43,913 nucleotides of DNA from NCBI GenBank assembly GCA_017548525.1, contig JAFYZV010000222.1, positions 1 through 43,913 of the forward strand, read 5' to 3'. The translations under genes and the position numbers were made by a program. Shown one piece after another: positions 32,804 through 40,888 of this stretch. Positions within the stretch are counted from its first letter, which is position 1. The number at the start of each line of letters is the position of its first letter. Below the pieces are notes generated by a model. It did no database searches, had not been told where the DNA came from, and worked only from the letters and a program-made list of their open reading frames with translations. The stretch is from Prevotella sp. Its GTDB lineage: Bacteria; Bacteroidota; Bacteroidia; Bacteroidales; Bacteroidaceae.

Positions 32804-34156
32804 ATGAAAAAGATTTACTTGCTTTTGCTATGTTTAGCTATGCTTGCCTTCACACATAACGCACAGGCAAGCACTGTCACGCTGAAGACTGACAAAGCCG
32901 TTGGCGAGACATTGACATTGGCACTGAATGCCGATATGAACGTGACTCTCACATGGGGCGATGGCACTACCATCGAGTTTTATTCCAACGGGCAGCCACG
33001 CGACGTGGAGGTGAAAGCGGCAACGCTGACCATCACCACCGACAAGGACATCACCGCCCTCTACGTGTGTGAGGACGGACTGACAGAGTTGGTTGTCACG
33101 GGGGCTGCAACGTCATTGGAGCGATTGTTTTGCTCGGACAACTCCCTGACGCAGCTCGACCTCTCAAGATGCACAAGCCTGACAGAATTGGACTGCCAAG
33201 ACAATCAATTGACTAACCTCAACATCGTAAGCCAAAAGCTGGCATACGTCAATGTCGCTGGCAATCAACTTTCTACCACAGGACTGAAAAGCAACGGTGT
33301 AGGAAACATCGTGTCGCTGGTTTGTGCTGGCAACAAGATGTCAACTATCTCCTATTTGAGTAGCATGACCAACCTCAAGACATTGCTCTGCCAAAACAAC
33401 CAACTCACATCGCTGCCCACATCGAAGTGTAAGGAGTTATGCAATTTGGTCGCCTCTTCCAACAACTTGACGGCATTGAACCTCCCCCCGTTGACCAACT
33501 TGTTGAAACTTTACATAGACAACAACCGATTTGAGACGTTGGACTTTACCAATTGCACACTGATAGAAAATATCTCGATGGAGGATAACAACCTGAAAGA
33601 ACTGACTTGGGCAAAAAAGGTCAACGGGGTGTATGAAAACATCTCTATCGTGAGGTTAGCTAATAATGCCTTGTTCTTCAATTCCCTACCTACCATTTAC
33701 AACTACTCCTCGCATGAGTATACCATGAATTACAACATCTTGCCGCAACGTCCCTATCACTTATTGGACATTGCCAACATCAATGAAACCTATTCGTTCC
33801 GTGACAAATTCATCACCAACGGATGGGCATCGGGTGTGAATGCCAGCTTGGAAATGATAGATGCCAAGGGGGAGACGCTTGTCGCCAACACCGATTACAC
33901 CTATAAGAGCGGCCAGCTTACTTTCTTGAAGGAACACCAAGGCGTTACCATTAGTGCCACGTCGCGCTATTATCCAGATATCACCCTTACCACGGAGCCG
34001 TTCAATGTCATTGACCCCACGGGCATAGCATTAGTTGAAGATGGCACAAAGGAGGGTGAGAGCATTGTCTACGACCTACAAGGGCGCAAGGTTTCCAACT
34101 TACAATCCCAAAAGGGTATCTACATTGTCAATGGAAAGAAAATCGTCATTCGCTAA
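32804..34156 (+). CDS. Leucine-rich-repeat surface protein
   Basis: The ATG at 32804 is chosen because it opens a classic signal peptide (MKKIYLLLLCLAMLAFTHNAQA) and lies 35 bases past the predicted transcript start; the frame is open further upstream. The 450-residue product has about eight irregular repeats of 20-22 residues with the pattern LxxLxCxxNxLTxL, for example LFCSDNSLTQLDLSRC and LLCQNNQLTSLP, an internalin-like fold for protein binding. After residue 300 comes a beta domain, then the tail IVYDLQGRKVSNLQ and GIYIVNGKKIVIR, matching a likely type IX sorting signal. The M60 peptidase follows 19 bases later. Confidence 0.85.
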   Translation: MKKIYLLLLCLAMLAFTHNAQASTVTLKTDKAVGETLTLALNADMNVTLTWGDGTTIEFYSNGQPRDVEVKAATLTITTDKDITALYVCEDGLTELVVTGAATSLERLFCSDNSLTQLDLSRCTSLTELDCQDNQLTNLNIVSQKLAYVNVAGNQLSTTGLKSNGVGNIVSLVCAGNKMSTISYLSSMTNLKTLLCQNNQLTSLPTSKCKELCNLVASSNNLTALNLPPLTNLLKLYIDNNRFETLDFTNCTLIENISMEDNNLKELTWAKKVNGVYENISIVRLANNALFFNSLPTIYNYSSHEYTMNYNILPQRPYHLLDIANINETYSFRDKFITNGWASGVNASLEMIDAKGETLVANTDYTYKSGQLTFLKEHQGVTISATSRYYPDITLTTEPFNVIDPTGIALVEDGTKEGESIVYDLQGRKVSNLQSQKGIYIVNGKKIVIR

Positions 34157-34175
34157 CTTGAAACACCAGATCAAT

Positions 34176-36722
34176 ATGAAAACGACAAAAATATACCTTG
34201 GAGCATTTCTTGTTGTACTCTTTTCAACCATTGCCCAAGCACAGACATTGAAGTTAGGTTCAGAAAACGGCATGGCAGACATGATCATCGCCACAAATGC
34301 TTCTGATGACGGCATCTATGCCCCTACCGTAAATATAGGATATAACGACTTCACAACGGTAGCCTTATCGAGCAACTATACGTTCCACGACATCCGAACC
34401 GATACAGACTGGTTGTCATGGAAACTTCAAAAGAACGGGAATCTTGCCATTTTCGCCAACCCCAACTACAACCTGAGCGAGCGTGAGGGCATTCTCTATC
34501 TATATCTAAATGATAAAGATGAGAGCATTACAGGTTTGCAAATGACCTCGATTCGAGTCGTGCAAAAAGGCAAGAACACCTCCGACAAGAAACTCACCAT
34601 CGCCAGCGGCACGGCAAGCCAAGCAGAATCGGGCTATGCTATCACCCGCTCCTTCGATGGAGACAACAGCACATTCTACCACTCGCCGTGGAGTTCTGCC
34701 ACGACGCGCTTCCCCGTGACGCTCACCTATCAACTTGACGAGCCGTCGCATGTGGACTATGCCATCTATACCCCACGCCAAGATGGTAACAATAACGGCA
34801 ACTTCCAAGAGGTGGTCGTGTCATACCAAGTAAATGGGTCTAACGAGTGGATAACCCTACGCACCATGAACCTCAGCGGTAGTGGCAGCTCGTCGTACAT
34901 CAGCTTCGGCGATGAGGGCATAGACAACGTAACCGCCGTTCGCTTTACCGTCAACAGCGGTGCCAACGGCTTCGTGTGCGTTGCAGAGATGGCATTCTAT
35001 CAGAAAGACTCCTTCTTCAATGACATCGCAAAAGGAATCTTTGCCGACATCCTTTGCACCCAACTGAAAGAGGGCATCACACAAGAGCAGATAGACGAAA
35101 TCCTCGTGGAAGACCTCCGCGAGCTTGCCTCCGCCCTCAAGGCAGGAACCTATTCCATGGATTACCGTGTAGGCGAGTTTGAGGCATACCGTCCCGTGAA
35201 CGAGTTGATAAACGAGTTGAAGAACAGTTACACCTACAACAACCACGAGAATCCAACGGGTATCTTCTTCGAGACGGGCGAGAACGTCATGGTCATTGCC
35301 GAAGGCATCGGCGACTATCCCGTATCGTTGCAAATCCGCAACTTCGGTCCGACGGACTTCACCACCGACTATTACCCACTGACCAATGGCATCAACGTCA
35401 TCAGTTGTAAGCACAAGGGCAATGGCTACATCAACTATTACACCACCAATTACGCGACCGCACCGAATGTGAAGTTACACTTCGTCAACTGCACAGAGAA
35501 TGGCTACTTCGACTTGGAACGCGGCGATACCAATGCCGACTGGCAACGCCTGTTGACAAAGGCCAAGGGCGACTGTTTCGACTTCAAGTCCAAGAACATC
35601 GAAGGTGTGTTCCCCGTGGCTACGCTCAAGCAAAACTGCCCAACTAATGGCAAGTGGCTCGTGCAGACCTATGACAGCATCGTGGCATTGGAACACCAGG
35701 TGATGGGTCTTGACAAATACAACCGCAAGCCGAAAAACCACATGACGGTCATCACAGTGGCAACGAGCGGCGGACTCTACCACGCCAGCAACGACGGCTT
35801 CTGCGTTCCCGTGAATGCCCTGCGCGACCCGACATCGCCCACCTACTTCGACTTCTGGGGGGCTGCCCATGAGCTGGGACATGTCAACCAGACCAACGGC
35901 GTGTTGTGGATTGGATTGACAGAGGTCACGAATAACATCTATTCGGCATACGTGGAACACATGTTACGCACCAACAAATACCACAGATTGGAGAACGAGT
36001 CTAACGGATTCCGCTATTATGATTTCATGGAATACAATATCATGAAAGGCGGACAGTTCTTGCCACACGCCAACAACGACGTATTTGTTACGTTGATACC
36101 ACTCTGGCAACTCATGGTCTACACACGCATCACGGGATTGCAACCCGATGCTTATCCCGACCTCTTTGAGAAGATGCGCACCATGAACCTCTCTGGCATG
36201 GACGATGGACAGAAGCAAGTGAACTTCATGCGGCAGTGGTGTCATATTACCAAGACCAACTATCTGCCCTATTTCAAGAAAGTGGGTATGTTCAAGACCG
36301 TGGATGAGTCTATCGGCGACTACTCTACACGACAACTCACCATCACGCAAGCAATGCTCAACAATCTCCAAACTGAGATTGAGGCTTGTAACTATCCCGA
36401 GCCACCAGCAGCATTGTACTACATCGATGTGAACAACATGCCTGCATTCCGCGACAAGGTGACAGTAGTTGCCAACGAACTCAACGCCGGATGCTCACGG
36501 CAGGGCAACACCGTGAAGATTACCCATGCCTCATGGCAAAACGTGGTGGGATTTGAGACGTATGATGCCAACGGCAAACTCCTGCATTGCACATCCTACG
36601 GACACGGCTCTCCTGACTACACCCCCACCTATACCAACGTGGTGTGGAACACATCGGAGAATCCCGCATACATCATGGCAGTAGGCTACGATGGCAATAA
36701 GGTGAAATGCTATCAACCATAG
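34176..36722 (+). CDS. M60-family metallopeptidase with F5/8-type C domain
   Basis: An 848-residue secreted zinc peptidase. The ATG at 34176 starts a signal peptide (IYLGAFLVVLFSTIAQAQ); upstream codons overlap the previous gene. A BACON-like domain spans about 40-135, an F5/8-type C (CBM32-like) domain about 138-278 (SGTASQAESGYAITRSFDGD), and the M60 domain follows from about 350. The gluzincin site is HELGH at 565-569 with the third ligand Glu583 in LTEVTNN. Relatives such as BT4244 of Bacteroides cleave O-glycosylated mucin next to glycosylated residues, so mucin or another host glycoprotein is the expected substrate; that is family inference. No C-terminal sorting tail like that of its neighbours is present. 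Confidence 0.92.
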   Translation: MKTTKIYLGAFLVVLFSTIAQAQTLKLGSENGMADMIIATNASDDGIYAPTVNIGYNDFTTVALSSNYTFHDIRTDTDWLSWKLQKNGNLAIFANPNYNLSEREGILYLYLNDKDESITGLQMTSIRVVQKGKNTSDKKLTIASGTASQAESGYAITRSFDGDNSTFYHSPWSSATTRFPVTLTYQLDEPSHVDYAIYTPRQDGNNNGNFQEVVVSYQVNGSNEWITLRTMNLSGSGSSSYISFGDEGIDNVTAVRFTVNSGANGFVCVAEMAFYQKDSFFNDIAKGIFADILCTQLKEGITQEQIDEILVEDLRELASALKAGTYSMDYRVGEFEAYRPVNELINELKNSYTYNNHENPTGIFFETGENVMVIAEGIGDYPVSLQIRNFGPTDFTTDYYPLTNGINVISCKHKGNGYINYYTTNYATAPNVKLHFVNCTENGYFDLERGDTNADWQRLLTKAKGDCFDFKSKNIEGVFPVATLKQNCPTNGKWLVQTYDSIVALEHQVMGLDKYNRKPKNHMTVITVATSGGLYHASNDGFCVPVNALRDPTSPTYFDFWGAAHELGHVNQTNGVLWIGLTEVTNNIYSAYVEHMLRTNKYHRLENESNGFRYYDFMEYNIMKGGQFLPHANNDVFVTLIPLWQLMVYTRITGLQPDAYPDLFEKMRTMNLSGMDDGQKQVNFMRQWCHITKTNYLPYFKKVGMFKTVDESIGDYSTRQLTITQAMLNNLQTEIEACNYPEPPAALYYIDVNNMPAFRDKVTVVANELNAGCSRQGNTVKITHASWQNVVGFETYDANGKLLHCTSYGHGSPDYTPTYTNVVWNTSENPAYIMAVGYDGNKVKCYQP

Positions 36723-36751
36723 CCATTAAAGCAAAACATGAAGATAAAACC

Positions 36752-36796
36752 AAGAGAAATGCTTTCAATCTGTGAGTGATTGAAAGCATTTCTCTT
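36752..36796. terminator. 19-bp hairpin terminator after the M60 gene
   Basis: The arms at 36752-36770 and 36778-36796 form a perfect 19-bp stem with a seven-base loop (tgtgagt), followed by TTCTACT on the rightward strand. It starts 30 bases after the M60 stop and 46 bases before the end of the convergent BspA-like gene, so it can serve both. Confidence 0.9.
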
Positions 36797-36841
36797 TTCT
36801 ACTACCTATTATTTCCTACAATCAATGGCTGTCAATTATAT

Positions 36842-38344
36842 CTATCGAAAAATGAATTTCTTCCCGTTCTTAATATACAATCCATTCTTCTGCGGTGTCG
36901 TTACCTTGCGACCTTGCAGGTTATAGATACAACCAGAGTTTTCTGTCTTGTTGTCTATCACGTTAATACTACTCGGCAAATCAATGACAATATGGAAAAA
37001 ATCCTTCCAATAAAATGCTTCCTTGTACTGGCTTTCGGTAGTAAGGGATGGTTCCGGAACGTGCAACGTGGCATTCTGTACCGTTTTCTCGTCAAACGAT
37101 GTCGCATAGATACTGGGCGGAGTTTCATTATACGTATGAATGTCCTCCAAGGATGTGCAGCCCAAGAAGGCATATTGCTGAATTCCGGAAATAGAATTAA
37201 TGTACAAGGTCTTCAGGCCAGTGCAATGGTCAAATGCATGGCTAAATATGGTAAGGTACCTCATCCCATGAATATCGTCCCCAACAGAAAGGGATGTTAA
37301 CCCCGTACAGCCAGCAAAAGCATATTCTTCGATGTTTATCAATTCTTTGGGCAATTCCAATGTTTGCAAGCCCTTGCAATTATAGAAAGCATAACGACCT
37401 ATTGCCCCCCCCTTGCCATCTATATTGACGGAGGACAGATTGGTACATCCCCTAAACAAGCCCTCAACAATCGAGCTACGTATCACAACGTTCTTCAATG
37501 TCGTCATGTCTTCAAAAGGCGAAATGCCACTTTTGCTTCCAACCGTTCGATCATAAATGATTGTTTCAATGGGACTACCATTAAACGTATTGTTTCCACC
37601 TTCAAACTCTAAACCATACCATAAATCTGGTTGCAATATCAACGTCTTGAGACTTGTACAGTCAGAAAACGCTCTTCCTCCAATCTTTAGTACATTTTTT
37701 GGAATCGTAATAGATTCCAAGCTCGTACAACCCCTAAATGCTTCCTGTTCTATTGTCTTCACCCCACCAAAAGACACGGATGTCAAGCTCGTGCAGTCTA
37801 AAAACAAACGGGAAGAAACAGTTGTCAAGATACCTGGCAGGCTAACGGATGTCAAGTTCTTACAATTACTGAAAGAACCTGAGCCGATGGACTTCACCTT
37901 TCTACCAATAGTCAAAGACTTAATGCCTGAGCCATAAAAGGCGTAATTGCCTATTTCCATAACTCTTTCAGGAATAACAATGGACGTCAATCCCGTACAA
38001 CCAGAAAAAGCCCTCTGTTCAATATAAAATAAGTAAGGGGGAAGGGTGACGGTTGTCAACCCTGAACAATTCTCAAATGCTTCCTCACCAATGCGCCTAA
38101 CCCAATAGGAGTTTCCCTCGTATGTTACCTGCTCTGGTATCTCCACATGGCCGGTATATTTACCGCCCTTGACAACAACCGCTTCATACGCACCATATCC
38201 GGATTCATCCACTATTTTGAATCGGATACCGTCTACCTCAAAAGTTTGGGCGAACGTCAAAATGGAACAAAGCAAAAGACTTAAGGACATTCCAAGCCTT
38301 TTCAACCCTTCCAAAAAACTTAAAAGTTCTGTCTTCCTTTCCAT
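36842..38344 (-). CDS. BspA-like leucine-rich-repeat surface protein
   Basis: The 500-residue protein has a signal sequence (LKRLGMSLSLLLCSILTFAQ) and about a dozen BspA-type (LRR_5) repeats of 22-24 residues with the pattern AFxxCxxLxxVxxPxxxxxIGxxAF, for example AFSGCTGLTSIVIPERVMEI. BspA proteins of oral Bacteroidota bind fibronectin and fibrinogen and promote coaggregation; binding here is inferred. The tail is CIYNLQGRKVT then GLYIKNGKKFIFR, the same sorting-like ending as two other proteins in the window. The ATG at 38344 agrees with the promoter; a second ATG at 38290 would also leave a signal peptide. Confidence 0.88.
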   Translation of the reverse strand: MERKTELLSFLEGLKRLGMSLSLLLCSILTFAQTFEVDGIRFKIVDESGYGAYEAVVVKGGKYTGHVEIPEQVTYEGNSYWVRRIGEEAFENCSGLTTVTLPPYLFYIEQRAFSGCTGLTSIVIPERVMEIGNYAFYGSGIKSLTIGRKVKSIGSGSFSNCKNLTSVSLPGILTTVSSRLFLDCTSLTSVSFGGVKTIEQEAFRGCTSLESITIPKNVLKIGGRAFSDCTSLKTLILQPDLWYGLEFEGGNNTFNGSPIETIIYDRTVGSKSGISPFEDMTTLKNVVIRSSIVEGLFRGCTNLSSVNIDGKGGAIGRYAFYNCKGLQTLELPKELINIEEYAFAGCTGLTSLSVGDDIHGMRYLTIFSHAFDHCTGLKTLYINSISGIQQYAFLGCTSLEDIHTYNETPPSIYATSFDEKTVQNATLHVPEPSLTTESQYKEAFYWKDFFHIVIDLPSSINVIDNKTENSGCIYNLQGRKVTTPQKNGLYIKNGKKFIFR

Positions 38345-38381
38345 AATTTTCTAAAATCTAAGTTAAATAATAAACTGTTTG

Positions 38382-38413
38382 CAAATATATAACTATTATT
38401 ATATGTTGCCAAC
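38382..38413 (-). promoter_or_regulatory. Promoter of the BspA-like gene
   Basis: On the complementary strand TATATTTG (38389-38382) is exact and GTTG (38413-38410) stands 20 bp upstream with one mismatch. Transcription would begin near 38375, about 30 bases before the ATG. Confidence 0.7.
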
Positions 38414-39054
38414 ACTTTGTTGACTTTTTTACTACACTTTGAATACACTTTTACATTCTTTCCCATCTAAAAGTGTAGTTTGAGGTTACTCTGCGACAAA
38501 GCTTTCGCCAATCGCTGGTATGCGATATAATGGATATGCCAATCCTAAGACTCCTCCATCAAAAGCATGGTCTTGCGCAGTAAGACCTCACACAGACATT
38601 TCATTATTTCTCGGTTGCTGGAGCGCACCCTACCTTCGCACTTCCGATGCAAAGTTACAACACTATTTTGAATGTTGTATCAGTTGCCTATGGAAATAAC
38701 ACGAATAAAGTAAAACCGTAAACTACTGCAAATCAACTGGTTATAAAACAATGCACTCTTAACCCTATGGAAAATTATTCACAGAGGTATGATTAAGGGT
38801 TGGCAACTATCCATACCAACTCAGTTATGATGAATTCGTAAAGGTTTATTAATGTCCCAGGTTCTGGGCGATGCTGAAAGCCTTGCCGCGCAGTTGAATT
38901 TGCAAAAAAGCAGCATACTTACGCATCATAAATACCATGTTTACGATGGCTAAACCATAGGTTTACACTCCGCAAACCTATCCTTTCCACTCTGGAAACC
39001 AATGGGTGTATGTATATGTGTTGGCAAAATGCAAGTCACTCTGCCGAGTTATCG
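38414..39054. other. Gene-poor region with possible decayed small reading frame
   Basis: No intact gene is supported. On the complementary strand between about 38657 and 38482 two overlapping frames look protein-like: one with MKCLCEVLLRKTMLLMEES before a stop, and another ending GLAYPLYRIPAIGESFVAE. A TAACTTTG promoter-like box lies at 38657-38650. This fits a decayed small gene or a dispersed repeat. ATAGGTTT/AAACCTAT (about 38955-38990) is a further hairpin. Confidence 0.35.
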
Positions 39055-39186
39055 ATGACAAATGACAGATGACAGTTTTTGAAAAATCATGTAGAGTTAT
39101 AAATTAGTATTATATATATTATAATATATATACTAATACTCTCTATTTCTCTCAAATTCAAAAAACTGTCATTTGTCATCTGTCAT
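39055..39186. repeat. 132-bp nested palindrome (MITE-like)
   Basis: The outer arms, 39055-39083 and 39157-39186, are built from TGACA/TGTCA units and are near-complementary. Inside are TAGAG/CTCTA (39092-39096 with 39141-39145) and ATTAGTAT/ATACTAAT (39103-39110 with 39130-39137) around an AT-alternating core. There is no coding potential. Its right end lies seven bases from the IS3 element. It resembles a miniature inverted-repeat element, or a large hairpin in DNA or RNA. Confidence 0.7.
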
Positions 39187-39198
39187 AACTATCTGTCT

Positions 39199-39333
39199 TT
39201 TCCTGATTTTGGTTGACAGTTTTTTGCCATTTTCCTGATGTGGTTGACAGTCGTTTTCCTGGACGAGTTGACGGTTTCCTGGTAGGGTTGACCACTTTCC
39301 TATAAAGGTTGTCTTTTTCCTGGAAGTGTTGAC
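39199..39333. repeat. Six iteron-like repeats at the right end of the IS
   Basis: TTTCCTG-N5-GTTGAC recurs six times with CCTG at 39202, 39234, 39258, 39278, 39299 and 39319; the fifth copy is worn (CCTA, GTTGTC). The CCTG-to-GTTGAC distance is nine or ten bases in every copy, and the last three intervals are 20-21 bp. The outermost copy is part of the terminal inverted repeat, so all six may bind the transposase. Confidence 0.75.
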
Positions 39334-39440
39334 ACTCGCACAGGCGAAGCCATGGACTATGAAAAACACTGCGGCGGTTTGCCCCGCGGCTGGAGGCGCA
39401 AAGCCTCCAAAGAGCGCCCACCGGCTTTCCGCCCGCAAAG

Positions 39441-40409
39441 TTAGGTGTTAATCTGCAAATCCCGCCCATTGCTGCTATAAATTTTGTCCTTCCACATCTT
39501 TTTCTGCTCACCAGTCTGCTCATGGGCGACGTTGGGAGTCTGATTGCCAATGCTCATGTGAGGGCGCTTGCCATTGTAGAACAGGATGAAGCGCCCTATC
39601 TGCTCCAGGGCCTCCTCGTACGTCTCGAATCGTCTTTCCTGGCGGTAGACGCTCTCATACTTGATAGTTTCGTTCACGCGCTCCGCGATGGCGTTGTCAG
39701 TGGGCTTGTAGTCCTCCGTCATCGATATCAGTATGTTGTGCTTCTGCAGTTCCTCGACATAGAGGTCGCAGCAGTACTGCACGCCACGGTCAGAGTGGTG
39801 GATGAGCCCAGAGAGGTCGCCACCGCCAGCCTGTCCAATGGCCATGCGGAGCGCCTTAAGCGTGAATACGGCTGCCAGCGATTCCGCCAGACACCAACCG
39901 ATGATCTTGTGCGAGTAAGCATCCGTAATGAGATGCAGATAGCAGCACCCGCCATTGAGCTCGATATAGGTGATGTCGCTCACCCACAGCTGGTTGGCAC
40001 GCGTCGGGACGAGTCCCTTGATGAGGTTCTTCCACTTGTGGTAGCGGTGGTTGGAGTTCGTCGTGGAGCGGCTCCTGCGGGGCTTCTGCATCAGGTGGTG
40101 CCGGCGAAGCATGTTCATGAACCTGTCGCGCCCGGGCATCCAGCCCGTATTGAACATCACCGAGAGCATCAGCCAGAGTTTCACGCCGCCGATGCCGGGG
40201 TCAATCCCGCGTATCTCACGCACCGCGTCAAGGATACGGACCTCGCGGGCCAATTGCTCCGCCCCGTCCGTCCTCTTCTTGTAAAAGGCCTGCCTGCTGT
40301 GGCCAAGCAGATCACAGGCAGCTCTCACCGTCAGGCCGTGCTGCCCGTGAAGTTCCTCTACTGCTTGGCCCCAGGTTTTTTCTGATCTCGATGCCGTTAC
40401 GCTCGGCAA
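39441..40409 (-). CDS. IS3-family transposase OrfB
   Basis: OrfB supplies the catalytic half of the transposase. Residues run HTH_21-like region (about 25-85), then an rve-type integrase core with the DDE triad: Asp145 in LWVSDITYIE, Asp207 in HHSDRGVQY and Glu243 in NAIAERVNE; the 35-residue spacing between the last two is the IS3 value. The frame listed has its own ATG at 40409, but the active product is normally the OrfAB fusion made by -1 frameshifting at 40375-40381. The reading frame is intact, so the element may still be functional. Confidence 0.93.
   Translation of the reverse strand: MPSVTASRSEKTWGQAVEELHGQHGLTVRAACDLLGHSRQAFYKKRTDGAEQLAREVRILDAVREIRGIDPGIGGVKLWLMLSVMFNTGWMPGRDRFMNMLRRHHLMQKPRRSRSTTNSNHRYHKWKNLIKGLVPTRANQLWVSDITYIELNGGCCYLHLITDAYSHKIIGWCLAESLAAVFTLKALRMAIGQAGGGDLSGLIHHSDRGVQYCCDLYVEELQKHNILISMTEDYKPTDNAIAERVNETIKYESVYRQERRFETYEEALEQIGRFILFYNGKRPHMSIGNQTPNVAHEQTGEQKKMWKDKIYSSNGRDLQINT
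40301..40381 (-). promoter_or_regulatory. Programmed -1 frameshift signal of the IS
   Basis: On the leftward strand the zero frame passes A-AAA-AAC (40381-40375), the best known -1 slippery heptamer. Four bases further, GGCCAAGCAG (40370-40361) pairs perfectly with CTGCTTGGCC (40310-40301) across a 50-base loop and can stall the ribosome. The shifted frame continues directly into orfB (EKTWGQ). Confidence 0.85.
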
Positions 40410-40713
40410 CGTCGATCAGCGTGTTCAGCGCCAGGTTCTGCAACTCAAGCTCGCGGATGCGGGCTTCCAACAACAATACCTCGGGAGACTTCCCCTCTTT
40501 CTTCTTGCGTGCCATCTCTTCTACAGGTTTGGGTTCCGACTGCAAAGATACTGCTTTTCCTGATTTCCTGTACCTGTGGACCCACTGGGTTATCGTCTTG
40601 GGAGGCACATTATAATACTCACCCAGTTCTTGATAACTGTTCTCGCCGCTTAAATAGGCGGCTACAATCTCATCCCTTTTCTCCTTTGGAGTGTAAGTTT
40701 GTAAATACTTCAT
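40312..40713 (-). CDS. IS3-family OrfA (DNA-binding part)
   Basis: OrfA has 133 residues. Residues 9-60 are an IS3-type helix-turn-helix: KRDEIVAAYLSGENSYQELG, then YYNVPPKTITQWVHRYRKSG. A leucine-zipper-like coiled coil follows (EVLLLEARIRELELQNLALN, about 78-97). The coding end overlaps orfB; near the end the frame passes through A-AAA-AAC, the -1 slippery heptamer, after which it diverges from the true fusion product. Unshifted OrfA usually regulates the element. Confidence 0.92.
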   Translation of the reverse strand: MKYLQTYTPKEKRDEIVAAYLSGENSYQELGEYYNVPPKTITQWVHRYRKSGKAVSLQSEPKPVEEMARKKKEGKSPEVLLLEARIRELELQNLALNTLIDVAERNGIEIRKNLGPSSRGTSRAARPDGESCL

Positions 40714-40720
40714 ACGTTTA

Positions 40721-40747
40721 ACACATTTATTAAGTTACTAAATGTGT
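40721..40747. promoter_or_regulatory. Hairpin in the IS leader before orfA
   Basis: ACACATTTA (40721-40729) pairs perfectly with TAAATGTGT (40739-40747), nine-base loop, just upstream of the orfA ATG at 40713 and inside the left end. Such leader hairpins commonly block translation of transcripts that enter an IS from outside. Confidence 0.55.
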
Positions 40748-40801
40748 CAACCTATTTCAGTATAAGACATACGTTCGTACGCTTGTCTTATTTCATGAAA
40801 C

Positions 40802-40840
40802 ATCCCCTGACATCCTATCATGATAGGGATGCCAGGGGAT
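40802..40840 (-). terminator. Terminator of the alpha operon (after rplQ)
   Basis: ATCCCCTG/CAGGGGAT (40802-40809 with 40833-40840) encloses CATCC/GGATG and TATC/GATA with a single bulge. The hairpin lies about 50 bases after the rplQ stop codon on the leftward strand and is followed by GTTTCATG. Confidence 0.8.
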
Positions 40841-40888
40841 ATAATGTATTCAGCCATAAGCACCAAGGTTATGGCAATAAACCGAATG

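Larger units (their letters stand above)
39194..40769 (-). mobile_element. IS3-family insertion sequence
   Basis: The element is about 1.58 kb, reading leftward. The ends are imperfect inverted repeats that begin TGTCTT: on the complementary strand from 40769, TGTCTTATACTG then AAATAGGTTGACA; on the given strand from 39194, TGTCTTTTCCTG then ATTTTGGTTGACA, 20 of 25 positions equal. It holds orfA and orfB with a -1 frameshift between them. No 3-4 bp target duplication is visible (flanks atc and tac), so it is old or has recombined. Its GC content is well above the surroundings. It inserted between the BspA-like gene and the alpha-operon terminator and breaks no gene I can see. Confidence 0.85.

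Noticed and set aside
39169..39438. 89-codon leftward frame over the IS right end
   Set aside because: It crosses the iteron-like repeats and the IS boundary, so its codons reflect repeats and not a protein.
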